This document shows, piece after piece, positions 1 through 9,788 of a stretch of 64,000 nt of DNA. A model generated the notes under the pieces. That model searched no databases. It saw nothing but the letters and a program-made list of their open reading frames with translations, and was not told the DNA's origin. Each line of letters begins with the position of its first letter. Position 1 is the stretch's first letter. A program made the position numbers and the translations under genes. The stretch comes from Clostridia bacterium (GTDB lineage: Bacteria; Bacillota; Clostridia; Christensenellales; Borkfalkiaceae): contig JAFQEA010000002.1 in the NCBI GenBank assembly GCA_017399185.1, positions 124,001-188,000 on the forward strand. Reading direction: 5' to 3'.

Positions 1-2
1 AT

Positions 3-83
3 ATCGTTGACAGGGCGTTTGGTTACGTAATAACCGACAGCTACGGTGCAGTACTCTTTAGCGGCGTTGTTAATAAAATTTAG
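3..83 (+). CDS. Serpin-like protein, C-terminal end only (partial)
   Basis: Only the last 26 codons lie in the window; the frame is open at the left edge and ends in TAG. The visible peptide contains VDRAFGYVITDSYG followed by AVLFSGVVNKI. This resembles the serpin C-terminus, where a DRPF-type segment after the reactive loop is followed by a strand of the form GTVLFxGxVxNP. Serpins are suicide inhibitors of serine or cysteine proteases, and bacterial ones are usually secreted. The classic DRPF is DRAF here, and the reactive loop itself is outside the window, so specificity cannot be judged. Family assignment is inference from about 25 residues. Confidence 0.55.
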   Translation: MVDRAFGYVITDSYGAVLFSGVVNKI

Positions 84-87
84 AACA

Positions 88-118
88 ATAAAAGCACGCT
101 TTATCAGCGTGCTTTTTT
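88..118. terminator. Bidirectional intrinsic terminator
   Basis: An 11-bp stem (AAAAGCACGCT / AGCGTGCTTTT) with a 5-nt loop has a T-run on one side and an A-run on the other. It lies between the converging serpin fragment and the LRR lipoprotein and can serve both. The same GCACGC stem recurs at 23619-23646. Confidence 0.85.
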
Positions 119-124
119 ACTAAT

Positions 125-148
125 TAACGGGCTTATAGCCCAACTTTT
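125..148 (+). repeat. TATAG element copy 1 (intergenic)
   Basis: Copy of the dispersed 24-nt element (core TAACGGGCTTATAG, tail CTTTT). It sits between the terminator and the stop codon of the minus-strand LRR lipoprotein, with the T-tail pointing into that gene's 3' end. Confidence 0.8.
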
Positions 149-156
149 AATAATTT

Positions 157-3100
157 TTATTCACCATCGTAATTATAAGTTATTGTGTAATTTGCTGTGT
201 TTTCATCCCATTGATAGCCCTTTCTTATAGTATTCCATTCTGCTTCGGAGCCGTTAAAGTTTATAGTACTCAAGCTTGTGCAATTATATAACATATAATC
301 TTGGATACGCGTTATGCTATTAGGAATAGTAATGCTTGCTAGACTTGTGCAATTCTGGAACACAGAATAGCCAATGTTTGTCACGCTATCAGGTATAGTT
401 ACGCTAGTTAGACCCGTACAACCTGCAAACGCATTGTCTCCAATGCTTGTCACACTATCAGGTATATTAATATTCTTAAGGCTTTCGCAACCATGGAAGG
501 CATCGGCACCAATGCTTTTGCACACGCTACCTTGTTCGAATTCAACGCTTATAATTTTAGGTGGACAATCAAAAGTCGCTGAAAATAGATGTTTAGGTAT
601 TTTGGTTACATTGTTACCTATAATTACCTTTACCCCAACGCTATACTCTCCTGCGGCATAGAATACATAGTTAAAAGAATCTAAATCACTCATCGCGATT
701 GCGTTGAAATATATTGTATTAAGACTTGTACAACCCGAAAACGCATAATTTCCTATGCTAGTTACGCCCCTTCCAATTGTAATGCTCTTTAGGCTACTAC
801 AATTTTTAAACACAGAAGAATTAATTCCAGTTACGTTTAGGTTATTATATATATCGATGACAATATTGGTTTCGGTACAAGTGCCGATTCCTGTAACAGT
901 ATAACTTTTACCATCGACATTGAGACGATATATAAGCCCCTCTGAAGACTCTTTGCCATTACACCATATACACACACCGTCCGATACGTTGTGCGGAACT
1001 TTAGAAATGGTTTCAGATGTTCGTGAAATTTCAGCAATACATACTGAACAATAAACTACGCTTTCACATGAGCCGTCAACCATACAAGTGGCTTCCTTGC
1101 AGTTTTCCGTTACCGCTTCAGCAGGTGTATGACCTAAAGCATCAACTATCTCTTGAGCAACAAAGACTAAACCGCAAGTTTCGCAGTGACTACCTTCGGT
1201 AAGACCAGTTTGGGTACAAGTTGGCTCAACTGCGCTATCAATAACTGGGTTATAGCACCAAACGGTTGCTACGCCGTCAACGTAATGCCAGAAGTTGCCT
1301 TCCGTCGTTGGATGAGTTTCACTATACCAATAAACAGGACGGTTTGTATAATTCCAAGAACTGTTCCAACCGCTTGGCTGACTTGTTGCTTCGCAGTAAA
1401 TTGTTAACGAATCACAACCAGAGAACACGGAAGAACCAATAGACGTTACGCTATCAGGTATAACTACGCTTATTAATCTGCTACAAGCATAGAACGCCAA
1501 ATCATTGATAAACTTGCAATTTCCATCAATATTGACGGTCGATATATTTGTTGCATTTGCACCTACTAAATATAAATAAGAATTATTGGTATTACCTAAA
1601 TATTTTACGTTATCTTTTACGTTATATTCTAAACTATTGCAATTCTGGAACGCAGCCGAACCAATATAAGTTACATTGTCAGGAATAGCCACATTTGTTA
1701 AACTGCTGCAACCATTGAACGCATAATCGCCAATATAAGTTACACTGTCAGGAATATCCACATTTGTTAAACTATCGCAAAATTGGAACGCATATTTAGC
1801 AATCGTAGTTACTAACTTTATATTTACCTTTTTTAAGGAATCAGGAACGTAAGTACTATTTTTTGAATAAGTGCTTGCACCAAAAATATAACCAAAGTGA
1901 GTGTTAGTCGTTCCGTCTTTAGTTTCACCTACAAACGGCAAAACGATTTCAGTTAAGCTACTACAACCACTAAACGCAGAAGAACCAATAGACGTTACGC
2001 TGTCCGATATAACCACGGTTTCTAAACTATTGCAGCCATAGAAAGCAAAACTGCCTACAGTAGTTGTTGAAGTTATAGTTACCTTGTTTAAGGTAGCAGG
2101 GACGTGAGAACCATTATTTGAATAACTGCTTGCACCAAAAATATAGCCAAAATGAGTGTTATTAGTTCCGTCTTTAGTTGCACCTACAAACGGCAAAGTG
2201 ATTTCGCTCAAACTACTACAGCCATAAAATGCATATTCCCCAATAGAAGTTACGCTATCGCCAATAACCACGCTTGTTAAACTACTGCAACCATAGAATG
2301 CATAAGCAGATACTTCCATTGTGGTTGTTAAATTTAGTTCGGTTACAACGTCGTCATTTATTTTCAATACACCTGCATAATATACTGGATTTGCTGCAAA
2401 ATGATTAAAATATATTTGTGCCCATTGTTCTATCGTTCCAGTATAATTTACGCTTGTTAAACTTTCACAACCGCTAAACGCTTGAGAATCAATAGAAGAT
2501 ACGCTATGCCCCATCACTAAACTTGTTAAGCTTTCACAGCCTTGGAATGCATATTTGCCAATAGAAGTTACGTTATCGCCGATAACAACGCTTTTCAAAT
2601 CTTTACAACCATTAAACGCAGAAACACCAATAGAAGTTACGTTATCACCAATGACTACACCTATTAAACTACTACAATTAAAGAACGCATAAGAAGATAC
2701 TTTCGTTGCAGTTTCTAAATTTGCTACAGCTAACACTTTATCATTTATTGACAATACACCTTCGTAAAACAATGGGTTTGCAGGAGTATTACCAAACTCA
2801 ATTTGTGCCCATTGATTTATTGTTCCTTTATAAGCAACGCTTCCTAAATTAAAGCATTTATAGAACGCAAAAGAATCAATAGTAGTTACGCTGTCAGGTA
2901 TAACAACGCTTGTTAAGCCATTATTATAGAACGCATATGAACCAATAGAAATTACGCTGTCGCCTATAACAACGCTTGCTAAACTGCAACAATCCCAAAA
3001 TGCATTTTCATTAATAACAGTTGCTGAAGTTATAGTTACCTTGTTTAGGGTAGCGGGAACGTAAGAATTATTACTTGAATAAGTGCTTGCACCAAAAATA

Positions 3101-6100
3101 TAACCAAAATGTGTGTTAGTATTACCGTCTTTTGTTGCGCCTGTAAACGGCAAAACGATTTCAGTTAAGCTACTACAGCCACTAAACGCAGAAGAGCCAA
3201 TAGACGTTACGCTATCACCGATAACCACGCTTTCTAAACTGTCACAACCATAGAAGGCAAAACTGTCTATAGTTGAAGTTGAAGTTATAGTTACCTTGTT
3301 TAAGGAATCAGGAACGGAAGTACTATTTTTTGAATAAGTGCTTGCACCAAAAATGTAGCCAAAATGCGTGTTAGTCGTTCCGTCTTTAGTTGCACCTACA
3401 AATGGCAAAGTGATTTCGCTCAAACTGCTACAACCATAAAACGCATAAGAGCCAATAGAAGTTACGCTTGCGGGAACAACGATGTTTTTTAAACTACCAT
3501 AACCATAAAAGGCATAAGCGGATACTTTCGTTGCAGTTTTTAAATTTGCTTCAGTTACTGCCACACCATTTATTTTTAGCAAGGCTGCATAATATAATGG
3601 ATTTGCATTACCGTTAGCAAATGATATCTCTGCCCACTGGCTTATTGTCCCCTTGTAGTTAACCTCATACAAATTATCACAACTTGAAAATGCATTTTTG
3701 CCAATAGTAATTACGCTGGCTGGGATACCCAAAGTTGTTATGTTATAGCAACCATAGAACGCATTTTCACCAATAAAAGTTGCTGAAGTTATTGTAACCT
3801 TGTTTAAGGTATTAGGAACGTAAGAACTATTATTTGAATAAGTGTTTGCACCAAAAATATAACCAAAATGAGTGTTAGTCGTTCCGTCTTTAGTTGCACC
3901 TATAAAAGGTAAAGTGATTTCAGTTAAATTACTGCAGCTACTGAAAATACCCTTGCCGATAGAATTTACTCTATAGCCTACAATCGCGCTTGCTAAATTA
4001 CTGCAAGCAAAGAATGCATATTCACCAATAGAAGTTACGCTGTCAGGAATAATGATACTTGTTAAGCTATTACAACTAGAGAATGCATATTTACCTATAG
4101 AAGTTACAATATCAAGGTTGATTATGTTTTCCAAACTATTACAACCGTAGAATGCAAAAGAACCAATGGAAGTTACTCCACCTGGGATAACAAATGTTTT
4201 TTCGGTCTTGCCGGTTGCATATTGAACTAACACACTACCGTCTTTGCTGTATATATTGCCGTCTATGTCTTTGTAATTTTGATTATCGTCACTGACTTCA
4301 ATATTTACTAAACCACTGCAATTAGTGAACGCAGCTTCTCTAATTTCACTTACCCTATCAGGAATAACTATGCTTACTAAACTTTTGCAATTATAGAAAG
4401 CAGAATCGTCTATAGTAGTTACTGCTTTATTGTTGTATTCGCTTGGAATAACAACGTGCGCAGGGATATTGTTTGCATCAGTTACTTTTAAAGAATAAGT
4501 TCCATCACTTAAAAGCGTGAATGTAAAAAATTGTGTGTCAATATAACCGCAAACGCTACACTCATTGCTATCTCCGTATGTATGACCTAAAGCATCAACA
4601 ACTTCTTGAACAACAAGGATTTCGCCGCAGGTTTCGCAGTGGCTGCCTTGGGTTAAACCTGTTTCGGTACACGTTGGTGCTACCGCTTGGTCAATTACTT
4701 CAGTATGACCAAGTGCATCAACTACTTCTTGTTCAACTAAAACTTCGCCACAAACCGAACAGTGGCTACCTTCAGTAAGACCTGTTTGGGTGCACGTTGA
4801 CTCAACTGCACTATCTATAACCACGGTGTGGGTATGTACTTCCCAAATAGCTATTTCGCCATTTTCATCGTAGTGCCAGAAGTTACCTTCCGCCATAGGG
4901 TGCTCTTCACTGTAATAATAACGCGTTGCGTTTAATAAATCGTCGTTAGTTTCGCCAATTGCAATTTGTTCCCAAGCATCCTCACTCCTATTATAGAAAA
5001 CACTTGTTATGTTATCGCAGGCCATGAAAGCCTCATCGCAAATAGATGTTACGCTGTTACCAATAACCACGCTTGTTAACTTGTAACAATAGTAGAATGC
5101 CTTCCGACCAATAGTAGTTACCCCATTGCCGATTACTACATTTGTTAATTCCTGTGAACAATAGAATGCAAAATCGCCAATACTCGTTACGCTGGATGGG
5201 ATAATTACGCTTATCAAACGGCCACAATAAGAAAAAGCATAGGGAGCTATTCCCTTTACCGTGGTAGGGAGAATAAACGTTTCATCTTGTTTAGCTACAG
5301 AATAGTGTATCAACGTGGTGGCATCCTTGGTATATAGATTGCCATCAATTGAACAATAATTCTCATTACCTTCGCTAACAACAATATCCACTAACTCGTA
5401 GCAAGCAAAAAATACGGCTTCTCCAATATAAGTTACGCTATCCGGTATAAAAAAGTTTGTTAATGCCATACAACCATTAAACGCAGAATCACCAATTGAA
5501 ATTACACCATTGGGGATAACTATACTTGTTAATGCATGGCAGTCCTCGAACGATTGATCGCCTATAGTCTTTACGCTGGATGGAATTTCTATACTTGTCA
5601 AATTACTGCAACCAAAGAACGCAGAGCCGCCAATTGAAGTTACGCTATCTGGAATTACAATTGTAGTAAGCGATGAACACTCTACAAACGCAGCGTAACC
5701 AATACTAGTAATAGTTTTGCCGTTGTATTCGCTTGGGATAACAATATGCGGTGGGAGATTGTTAACGTCTTTAGCTACAAGGGAATAAGTATCGTCACTT
5801 AAAAGTGTAAATGTAAAATATTGTGTGTCAACGTAGCCGCAAACGCTACACTCATTGCTGTTTTCATACGTATGTGGGAGCGCATCAATAACCTCTTGCG
5901 CAACCAAAACTTTACCGCAAGTTTCGCAGTGGCTACCTTGGGTTAAGCCTGTTGCAGCACAGGTTGGCTCAACTGCGCTGTCAACAACTGGATTATAACA
6001 CCAAACGGCTGCTACGCCGTCAACGTAATGCCAGTAGTTACCTTCCGCCGTAGGGTGCTCTTCACTGTAATAATAACGCGTTGCGTTTATTAAGTAATCG

Positions 6101-8217
6101 TTTGAATAGTCGATTTCAATTTCTCCCCAGCCAGCTTCAGCACCTTTATAAAATACGCTTGTTAAACTGTTACACCCATGGAAGGCGTGATTAGCAATAG
6201 AAGCTGTAGCGTTCCCGATAACAACACTTGTCAAGTTACTGCAATAATAGAAAGCACATTTGCCAATAGTTGTTACGTTATCTGATAAATAAACGCTGTA
6301 TAAATAATTAGAATTATCAAAAGCATGATCTCCAATTAAAGTTACACTATCAGGTATCACAAATATAGGCGCTGTCTTACCGATAGCATACTGCACAAGC
6401 TTTGTGCCATCTTTGCTATATAAGTTTCCGTCTATATCTTTGTAGTATGTATTGCTTGCATCAACTGTAATATTCGTTAAGCAATCGTCATCAATAAACG
6501 CAGTACCGTCAATATCAGTCACGCTAGCAGGTATATAAACGTTTTCTAAATTAGCACAACTGCTAAACGTATATTGATTAATAACGGTTACTTTGTCCGA
6601 AATAACTATGCTATTCAAATTATTAGCACCGCTAAACGCTTTTGCATTAATTTGGGTTACGTGATTAGGGATAACAAAATAAGTTGTTGTATTGCCTAAC
6701 GCGTATTGGATAAAGGTTTCACCATTTGCACTATATAGGTTACCGTCAATCACTTGATAAAAAGCATTATCTTTATCGACGACAATACTTGTTAAGTTAA
6801 AGCAATGGCTAAATACGCCTACACCCAAATATTCAACACTTGCAGGAATAGCTATAGTTGTTATCGTTAAACAACTTGAAAAGGCGCTTGTGCCGATAGT
6901 CTTTACGCTATTAGGAATGCTAGCGCTTAATAAATTGTAACAACCAAAGAAAGAACTACCACCTATTATCTCAACTCCGTTTGAAATAACCACACTCTTT
7001 AAGCTTTGGCAATAATAAAATGCAGAAGAAGCAATTTCGGTTACGGCTTTGCCGTCGTATTCGCTTGGGATAACAACGTGTGCAGGGATATTGTTTACGT
7101 CAGTTGCTTTGATTGAATACGTATCGTTTTCTAAAAGTGTAAAGGTGAAATATTGGGTGTCAACATAGTCACAAGCGCTACATTGGTTACTGTTTTTATA
7201 CGTATGTGGAAGTTCATCAACAACTTCTTGCGCAACCAACGTTTCGCCACAACGTGAGCAATGGCTACCTTCGGTATAACCTACCGTTGAACAAGTTGGA
7301 TCAATTGCTTGATCGATAACTACGTCGTGTCCTAATTCATTAATAACTTCTTGCGCAACTAAAGTATCACCACAGCGTGAGCAGTGGCTACCTTCAGTAA
7401 GACCAGTTTCTGTACAGGTTGGCTCTACCCTGCTATCCGTAACAACAGCGTGATTGAGTGCAGGGATAACTTCTTGAGCAACTAAAGTTTCGCCACAGCG
7501 TGAGCAGTGACTACCTTCAGTAAGACCTGTTTGGGTACAAGTTGGCTCTACCCTATCATCTGTAACAACAGCGTGGTTGAGTGCAGGGATAATTTCTTGT
7601 TCTACCAAAGTATCGCCACAACGTGAGCAGTGGCTACCTTCGGTTAAACCTGTTTGGGTGCAAGTCGGCTCAACCCTATCATCTGTAACAACAGCGTGGT
7701 TGAGTGCAGGGATAATTTCTTGTGCTACCAAAGTATCGCCACAACGTGAGCAGTGGCTACCTTCGGTTAAACCTGTTTGGGTGCAAGTCGGCTCAACCCT
7801 GCTATCTGTAACGACAACGTGTTCAAGTGCAGGGATAGTTTCTTGCTCAACTAAAGTTTCACCACAGCGTGAGCAGTGACTTCCTTGGGTTAAACCAGTT
7901 TCCGTACAAGTTGGCTCAACCTTTTTATCCACAACCTCAACGTGACCAAGCGGCTCGCTATCAGCCACGCCACAAGTGGAACAAATACCTACTTCGGTGC
8001 AAGTAGCACCGCTAAAGGTATGCCCTGTTGCAGGAATTTCTTTTTCAAGCGATTCCCCGCAAGAACATACGCCAAACATAACCCCGTCTTCCGTACAAGT
8101 TGGGGTTTTTGTCGTTTGATACGTAAAGTCGTGCGTGTGCCCTGTCTGACAGGCCGTTAAGCCTAACATAGTCAACAAAAGAGCAGTCAGTACTAGTACA
8201 ATAAGTGATTTTTTCAT
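157..8217 (-). CDS. Giant BspA-like leucine-rich-repeat surface lipoprotein
   Basis: A 2686-residue exported protein. The start is fixed by an AAGGAG site just upstream and by a type II signal peptide with lipobox LTAC (Cys23), so it should be lipid-anchored outside the membrane. Residues about 92-337 hold six contiguous 41-residue units with a PTCTxTGLTEGSHCSRCG core (paired Cys, zinc-ribbon-like). Four more single units lie between later blocks. The bulk is several dozen BspA-type repeats of the form SLTSVVIPDSVTSIG plus YAFYGC, in four or more blocks separated by short W/Y-rich linkers (YYYSEEHP). Such LRR_5 proteins are known as adhesins in other bacteria; adhesion here is inference. No sortase motif is present. 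It is monocistronic, with its own promoter (8302-8330) and terminator (88-118). Long near-identical DNA repeats make assembly error or recombination-driven length variation plausible. Confidence 0.9.
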   Translation of the reverse strand: MKKSLIVLVLTALLLTMLGLTACQTGHTHDFTYQTTKTPTCTEDGVMFGVCSCGESLEKEIPATGHTFSGATCTEVGICSTCGVADSEPLGHVEVVDKKVEPTCTETGLTQGSHCSRCGETLVEQETIPALEHVVVTDSRVEPTCTQTGLTEGSHCSRCGDTLVAQEIIPALNHAVVTDDRVEPTCTQTGLTEGSHCSRCGDTLVEQEIIPALNHAVVTDDRVEPTCTQTGLTEGSHCSRCGETLVAQEVIPALNHAVVTDSRVEPTCTETGLTEGSHCSRCGDTLVAQEVINELGHDVVIDQAIDPTCSTVGYTEGSHCSRCGETLVAQEVVDELPHTYKNSNQCSACDYVDTQYFTFTLLENDTYSIKATDVNNIPAHVVIPSEYDGKAVTEIASSAFYYCQSLKSVVISNGVEIIGGSSFFGCYNLLSASIPNSVKTIGTSAFSSCLTITTIAIPASVEYLGVGVFSHCFNLTSIVVDKDNAFYQVIDGNLYSANGETFIQYALGNTTTYFVIPNHVTQINAKAFSGANNLNSIVISDKVTVINQYTFSSCANLENVYIPASVTDIDGTAFIDDDCLTNITVDASNTYYKDIDGNLYSKDGTKLVQYAIGKTAPIFVIPDSVTLIGDHAFDNSNYLYSVYLSDNVTTIGKCAFYYCSNLTSVVIGNATASIANHAFHGCNSLTSVFYKGAEAGWGEIEIDYSNDYLINATRYYYSEEHPTAEGNYWHYVDGVAAVWCYNPVVDSAVEPTCAATGLTQGSHCETCGKVLVAQEVIDALPHTYENSNECSVCGYVDTQYFTFTLLSDDTYSLVAKDVNNLPPHIVIPSEYNGKTITSIGYAAFVECSSLTTIVIPDSVTSIGGSAFFGCSNLTSIEIPSSVKTIGDQSFEDCHALTSIVIPNGVISIGDSAFNGCMALTNFFIPDSVTYIGEAVFFACYELVDIVVSEGNENYCSIDGNLYTKDATTLIHYSVAKQDETFILPTTVKGIAPYAFSYCGRLISVIIPSSVTSIGDFAFYCSQELTNVVIGNGVTTIGRKAFYYCYKLTSVVIGNSVTSICDEAFMACDNITSVFYNRSEDAWEQIAIGETNDDLLNATRYYYSEEHPMAEGNFWHYDENGEIAIWEVHTHTVVIDSAVESTCTQTGLTEGSHCSVCGEVLVEQEVVDALGHTEVIDQAVAPTCTETGLTQGSHCETCGEILVVQEVVDALGHTYGDSNECSVCGYIDTQFFTFTLLSDGTYSLKVTDANNIPAHVVIPSEYNNKAVTTIDDSAFYNCKSLVSIVIPDRVSEIREAAFTNCSGLVNIEVSDDNQNYKDIDGNIYSKDGSVLVQYATGKTEKTFVIPGGVTSIGSFAFYGCNSLENIINLDIVTSIGKYAFSSCNSLTSIIIPDSVTSIGEYAFFACSNLASAIVGYRVNSIGKGIFSSCSNLTEITLPFIGATKDGTTNTHFGYIFGANTYSNNSSYVPNTLNKVTITSATFIGENAFYGCYNITTLGIPASVITIGKNAFSSCDNLYEVNYKGTISQWAEISFANGNANPLYYAALLKINGVAVTEANLKTATKVSAYAFYGYGSLKNIVVPASVTSIGSYAFYGCSSLSEITLPFVGATKDGTTNTHFGYIFGASTYSKNSTSVPDSLNKVTITSTSTIDSFAFYGCDSLESVVIGDSVTSIGSSAFSGCSSLTEIVLPFTGATKDGNTNTHFGYIFGASTYSSNNSYVPATLNKVTITSATVINENAFWDCCSLASVVIGDSVISIGSYAFYNNGLTSVVIPDSVTTIDSFAFYKCFNLGSVAYKGTINQWAQIEFGNTPANPLFYEGVLSINDKVLAVANLETATKVSSYAFFNCSSLIGVVIGDNVTSIGVSAFNGCKDLKSVVIGDNVTSIGKYAFQGCESLTSLVMGHSVSSIDSQAFSGCESLTSVNYTGTIEQWAQIYFNHFAANPVYYAGVLKINDDVVTELNLTTTMEVSAYAFYGCSSLTSVVIGDSVTSIGEYAFYGCSSLSEITLPFVGATKDGTNNTHFGYIFGASSYSNNGSHVPATLNKVTITSTTTVGSFAFYGCNSLETVVISDSVTSIGSSAFSGCSSLTEIVLPFVGETKDGTTNTHFGYIFGASTYSKNSTYVPDSLKKVNIKLVTTIAKYAFQFCDSLTNVDIPDSVTYIGDYAFNGCSSLTNVAIPDNVTYIGSAAFQNCNSLEYNVKDNVKYLGNTNNSYLYLVGANATNISTVNIDGNCKFINDLAFYACSRLISVVIPDSVTSIGSSVFSGCDSLTIYCEATSQPSGWNSSWNYTNRPVYWYSETHPTTEGNFWHYVDGVATVWCYNPVIDSAVEPTCTQTGLTEGSHCETCGLVFVAQEIVDALGHTPAEAVTENCKEATCMVDGSCESVVYCSVCIAEISRTSETISKVPHNVSDGVCIWCNGKESSEGLIYRLNVDGKSYTVTGIGTCTETNIVIDIYNNLNVTGINSSVFKNCSSLKSITIGRGVTSIGNYAFSGCTSLNTIYFNAIAMSDLDSFNYVFYAAGEYSVGVKVIIGNNVTKIPKHLFSATFDCPPKIISVEFEQGSVCKSIGADAFHGCESLKNINIPDSVTSIGDNAFAGCTGLTSVTIPDSVTNIGYSVFQNCTSLASITIPNSITRIQDYMLYNCTSLSTINFNGSEAEWNTIRKGYQWDENTANYTITYNYDGE
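7207..7944 (-). repeat. Tandem 123-bp coding repeats (six units)
   Basis: Six contiguous 123-bp units encode the 41-residue CxxC modules of the LRR lipoprotein. The phrase gtaacaacagcgtggttgag recurs exactly 123 bp apart near 7565 and 7688, and neighbouring units differ by only a few bases. They are in frame, so unit gain or loss would not break the gene. Confidence 0.85.
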
Positions 8218-8301
8218 AAAAGTCTCCTTGCCATAGTGGAGTTTTTTCTATTAAAGCAAATTTGTTTTCAATTTCACTTACGAAAAGCAAAAGGTACGTT
8301 T

Positions 8302-8330
8302 ACTATATCACTTACGCGCGCGTAAGTCAA
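8302..8330 (-). promoter_or_regulatory. Sigma-A promoter of the LRR lipoprotein
   Basis: On the minus strand, -35 TTGACT (8325-8330) and -10 TATAGT (8302-8307) are separated by exactly 17 bp. The leader to the ATG at 8217 is about 75 nt. The spacer contains the palindrome described separately. Confidence 0.8.
8310..8327. promoter_or_regulatory. 18-bp perfect palindrome, probable operator
   Basis: ACTTACGCGCGCGTAAGT is a perfect 18-bp palindrome that overlaps the last bases of the -35 and most of the spacer. A further half-site (TCACTTACG) lies at 8274-8282, downstream of the start of transcription. A dimeric repressor bound here would block RNA polymerase. The TTAC/GTAA symmetry resembles TetR-family operators, but no TetR-type gene is in the window. 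Confidence 0.65.
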
Positions 8331-8368
8331 GTAAAACTATATACTAAACTTAAGCGCAAGCACAAGTT

Positions 8369-8405
8369 AAAAGCCTCGGCAACCAAAATTGAGCCGAGGC
8401 TTTAT
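8369..8405 (-). terminator. Intrinsic terminator after the ferritin-like gene
   Basis: GAGCCGAGGC and GCCTCGGC arms form a GC-rich hairpin. Read on the minus strand it ends in TTTTA about 45 bp after the ferritin-like gene. T-rich sequence on the other side makes it possibly bidirectional. Confidence 0.75.
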
Positions 8406-8447
8406 TATTTTGTAACGCTTAACCAGCGTTGATACAAGTACACTACT

Positions 8448-9707
8448 TTAACATTTACCGCTTAAACAGCATTCGCACCTACCGACGGTGATATTGTCGC
8501 TTTTTCTGTCTTGAAGCTCCTTAACGGGGTGCGGCGCAGTTTGATAGCGCAAGTCTTCACCGTTTTTAGAAATATATTTTTCAATGACCATGTGCGACGG
8601 GTTTTTACTGCCGCTGCCGACAAACTTACGCTGATAAGTGCAAAAGTCGGAGTTTTTATCCATTTCGCTGACCTTGACGTAGCCTTCTTTAACGGCGGTT
8701 AAGTTTACGTCGTTTAACACTTTACGGATATAGTGTCTGTTTTCGCCAAACTTGATAAGCTCTGGGAAGTTGCCGTAAGGTATAACTTCGTCAAAAGGCT
8801 TGCCTTCATAGGTCTTTAAAAGGTCACACGCTTCATGTAGGTGCGCAACCTCTTGTTCAAAGATTTGCTCGAATAACCGCCTTATAGACGGGTTTTTCTC
8901 ATCCTGATAGAGCGAATAGTAAAGATAACACTCTGTGTATTCGTGCATTACAAGGCACTCAAGCCAGGTCATATCCGGATCTTTTAAGCTTTCATAACCC
9001 GAAACGTGCTGTTCTTCAATCATGGCGATTTCGCTGAACAATTTTCTGCCCAAATCGTTAGGGTGATATGCGCCCAAATTCATATAGAAGTTCATCGTTT
9101 GCTGTTCTGCCGCGGTGATAATGCCAATGTCGATATTGGTTAGAAGCTCGTTCTTGTTTGCGCTTACGGCAAAGCGGATATCGTCGTTAGGGTGGCGGAA
9201 CTCCGCAACGGTCGGGCGGCCGGGCATTACTTCGGTGTAGTTGCCGATGTACTTTTCAAAATGCTTGCCTTCTTCCATTTCTAAAAGGTCGCAAAACCTG
9301 TAAAGGTGGTCAAAGTCTTCCAAAAGGGCAAAGTCAAGCTGCTGTTTTAAAACGTAATTCTTGGCGCGCTGCGCCATGATTGCAGTAAGCTCCACCGCAA
9401 GCTGTTCGTATGAAAGCGTGGTTTCAAGCATGTTTTCATCCTTGGGCTTTAAGCTGCTTAACATTTTGTGCTGAAGCTGTTCCTGACGGCGGATATTGGC
9501 AATGCGGCGGCGAATATCGTTGTTATAAGTATGCCGCGCCATCTGGTGGGAGTTTGCATTTGCTTCAAATTCCGTGCCCTGTGCTAAAATAAGCCTTACT
9601 TTGGTGAAAGCATCGACTTCGTGCTTGTTATAAGGCTGTAAAAACAGCTTGTTTAGTGGAACGACGTAGCTATCAAGCTTTTTTGGTTTTAGTTCAAATG
9701 GGTTCAT
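8448..9707 (-). CDS. Double ferritin-like (rubrerythrin-type) protein with Cys-rich tail
   Basis: A 419-residue protein. I start at MNPFELKPKK because an AAGGAG site lies 5-6 nt upstream; the open frame extends 21 codons further without support. It is largely helical with repeated metal-ligand patterns typical of ferritin-like four-helix bundles: E76xxxH80, E130xxxH134, E201 and EEQH at 231-234, then E256/E259 and E286xxH289. This suggests two diiron bundles in tandem, each possibly detoxifying peroxide or storing iron. The C-terminus RCECCLSGKC has four cysteines in ten residues, which could bind iron or zinc. There is no signal peptide, so it is cytoplasmic. The exact family was not recognised. 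Upstream lies TATAG element copy 2; no clear promoter was found. Confidence 0.6.
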   Translation of the reverse strand: MNPFELKPKKLDSYVVPLNKLFLQPYNKHEVDAFTKVRLILAQGTEFEANANSHQMARHTYNNDIRRRIANIRRQEQLQHKMLSSLKPKDENMLETTLSYEQLAVELTAIMAQRAKNYVLKQQLDFALLEDFDHLYRFCDLLEMEEGKHFEKYIGNYTEVMPGRPTVAEFRHPNDDIRFAVSANKNELLTNIDIGIITAAEQQTMNFYMNLGAYHPNDLGRKLFSEIAMIEEQHVSGYESLKDPDMTWLECLVMHEYTECYLYYSLYQDEKNPSIRRLFEQIFEQEVAHLHEACDLLKTYEGKPFDEVIPYGNFPELIKFGENRHYIRKVLNDVNLTAVKEGYVKVSEMDKNSDFCTYQRKFVGSGSKNPSHMVIEKYISKNGEDLRYQTAPHPVKELQDRKSDNITVGRCECCLSGKC

Positions 9708-9788
9708 AAATCTCCTTATATGCCTAATCGCATAATTTAAGGATTGCCCTTTTGCTGCGTTTTTATACAAAACGCCGTAATATCTTAT

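Noticed and set aside
7577..7879. Plus-strand 100-codon open frame opposite the CxxC repeats
   Set aside because: It is the antisense shadow of the tandem repeats of the LRR lipoprotein, has no ribosome site and no independent evidence.
7207..7944. Regular repeats suggesting a CRISPR array
   Set aside because: The 123-bp units are fully coding and contiguous, with no unique spacers of 30-40 bp and no cas genes nearby.
8045..8290. Minus-strand 81-codon frame upstream of and overlapping the LRR lipoprotein start
   Set aside because: It runs through the promoter leader and the signal peptide region in another frame; no ribosome site or recognisable domain.
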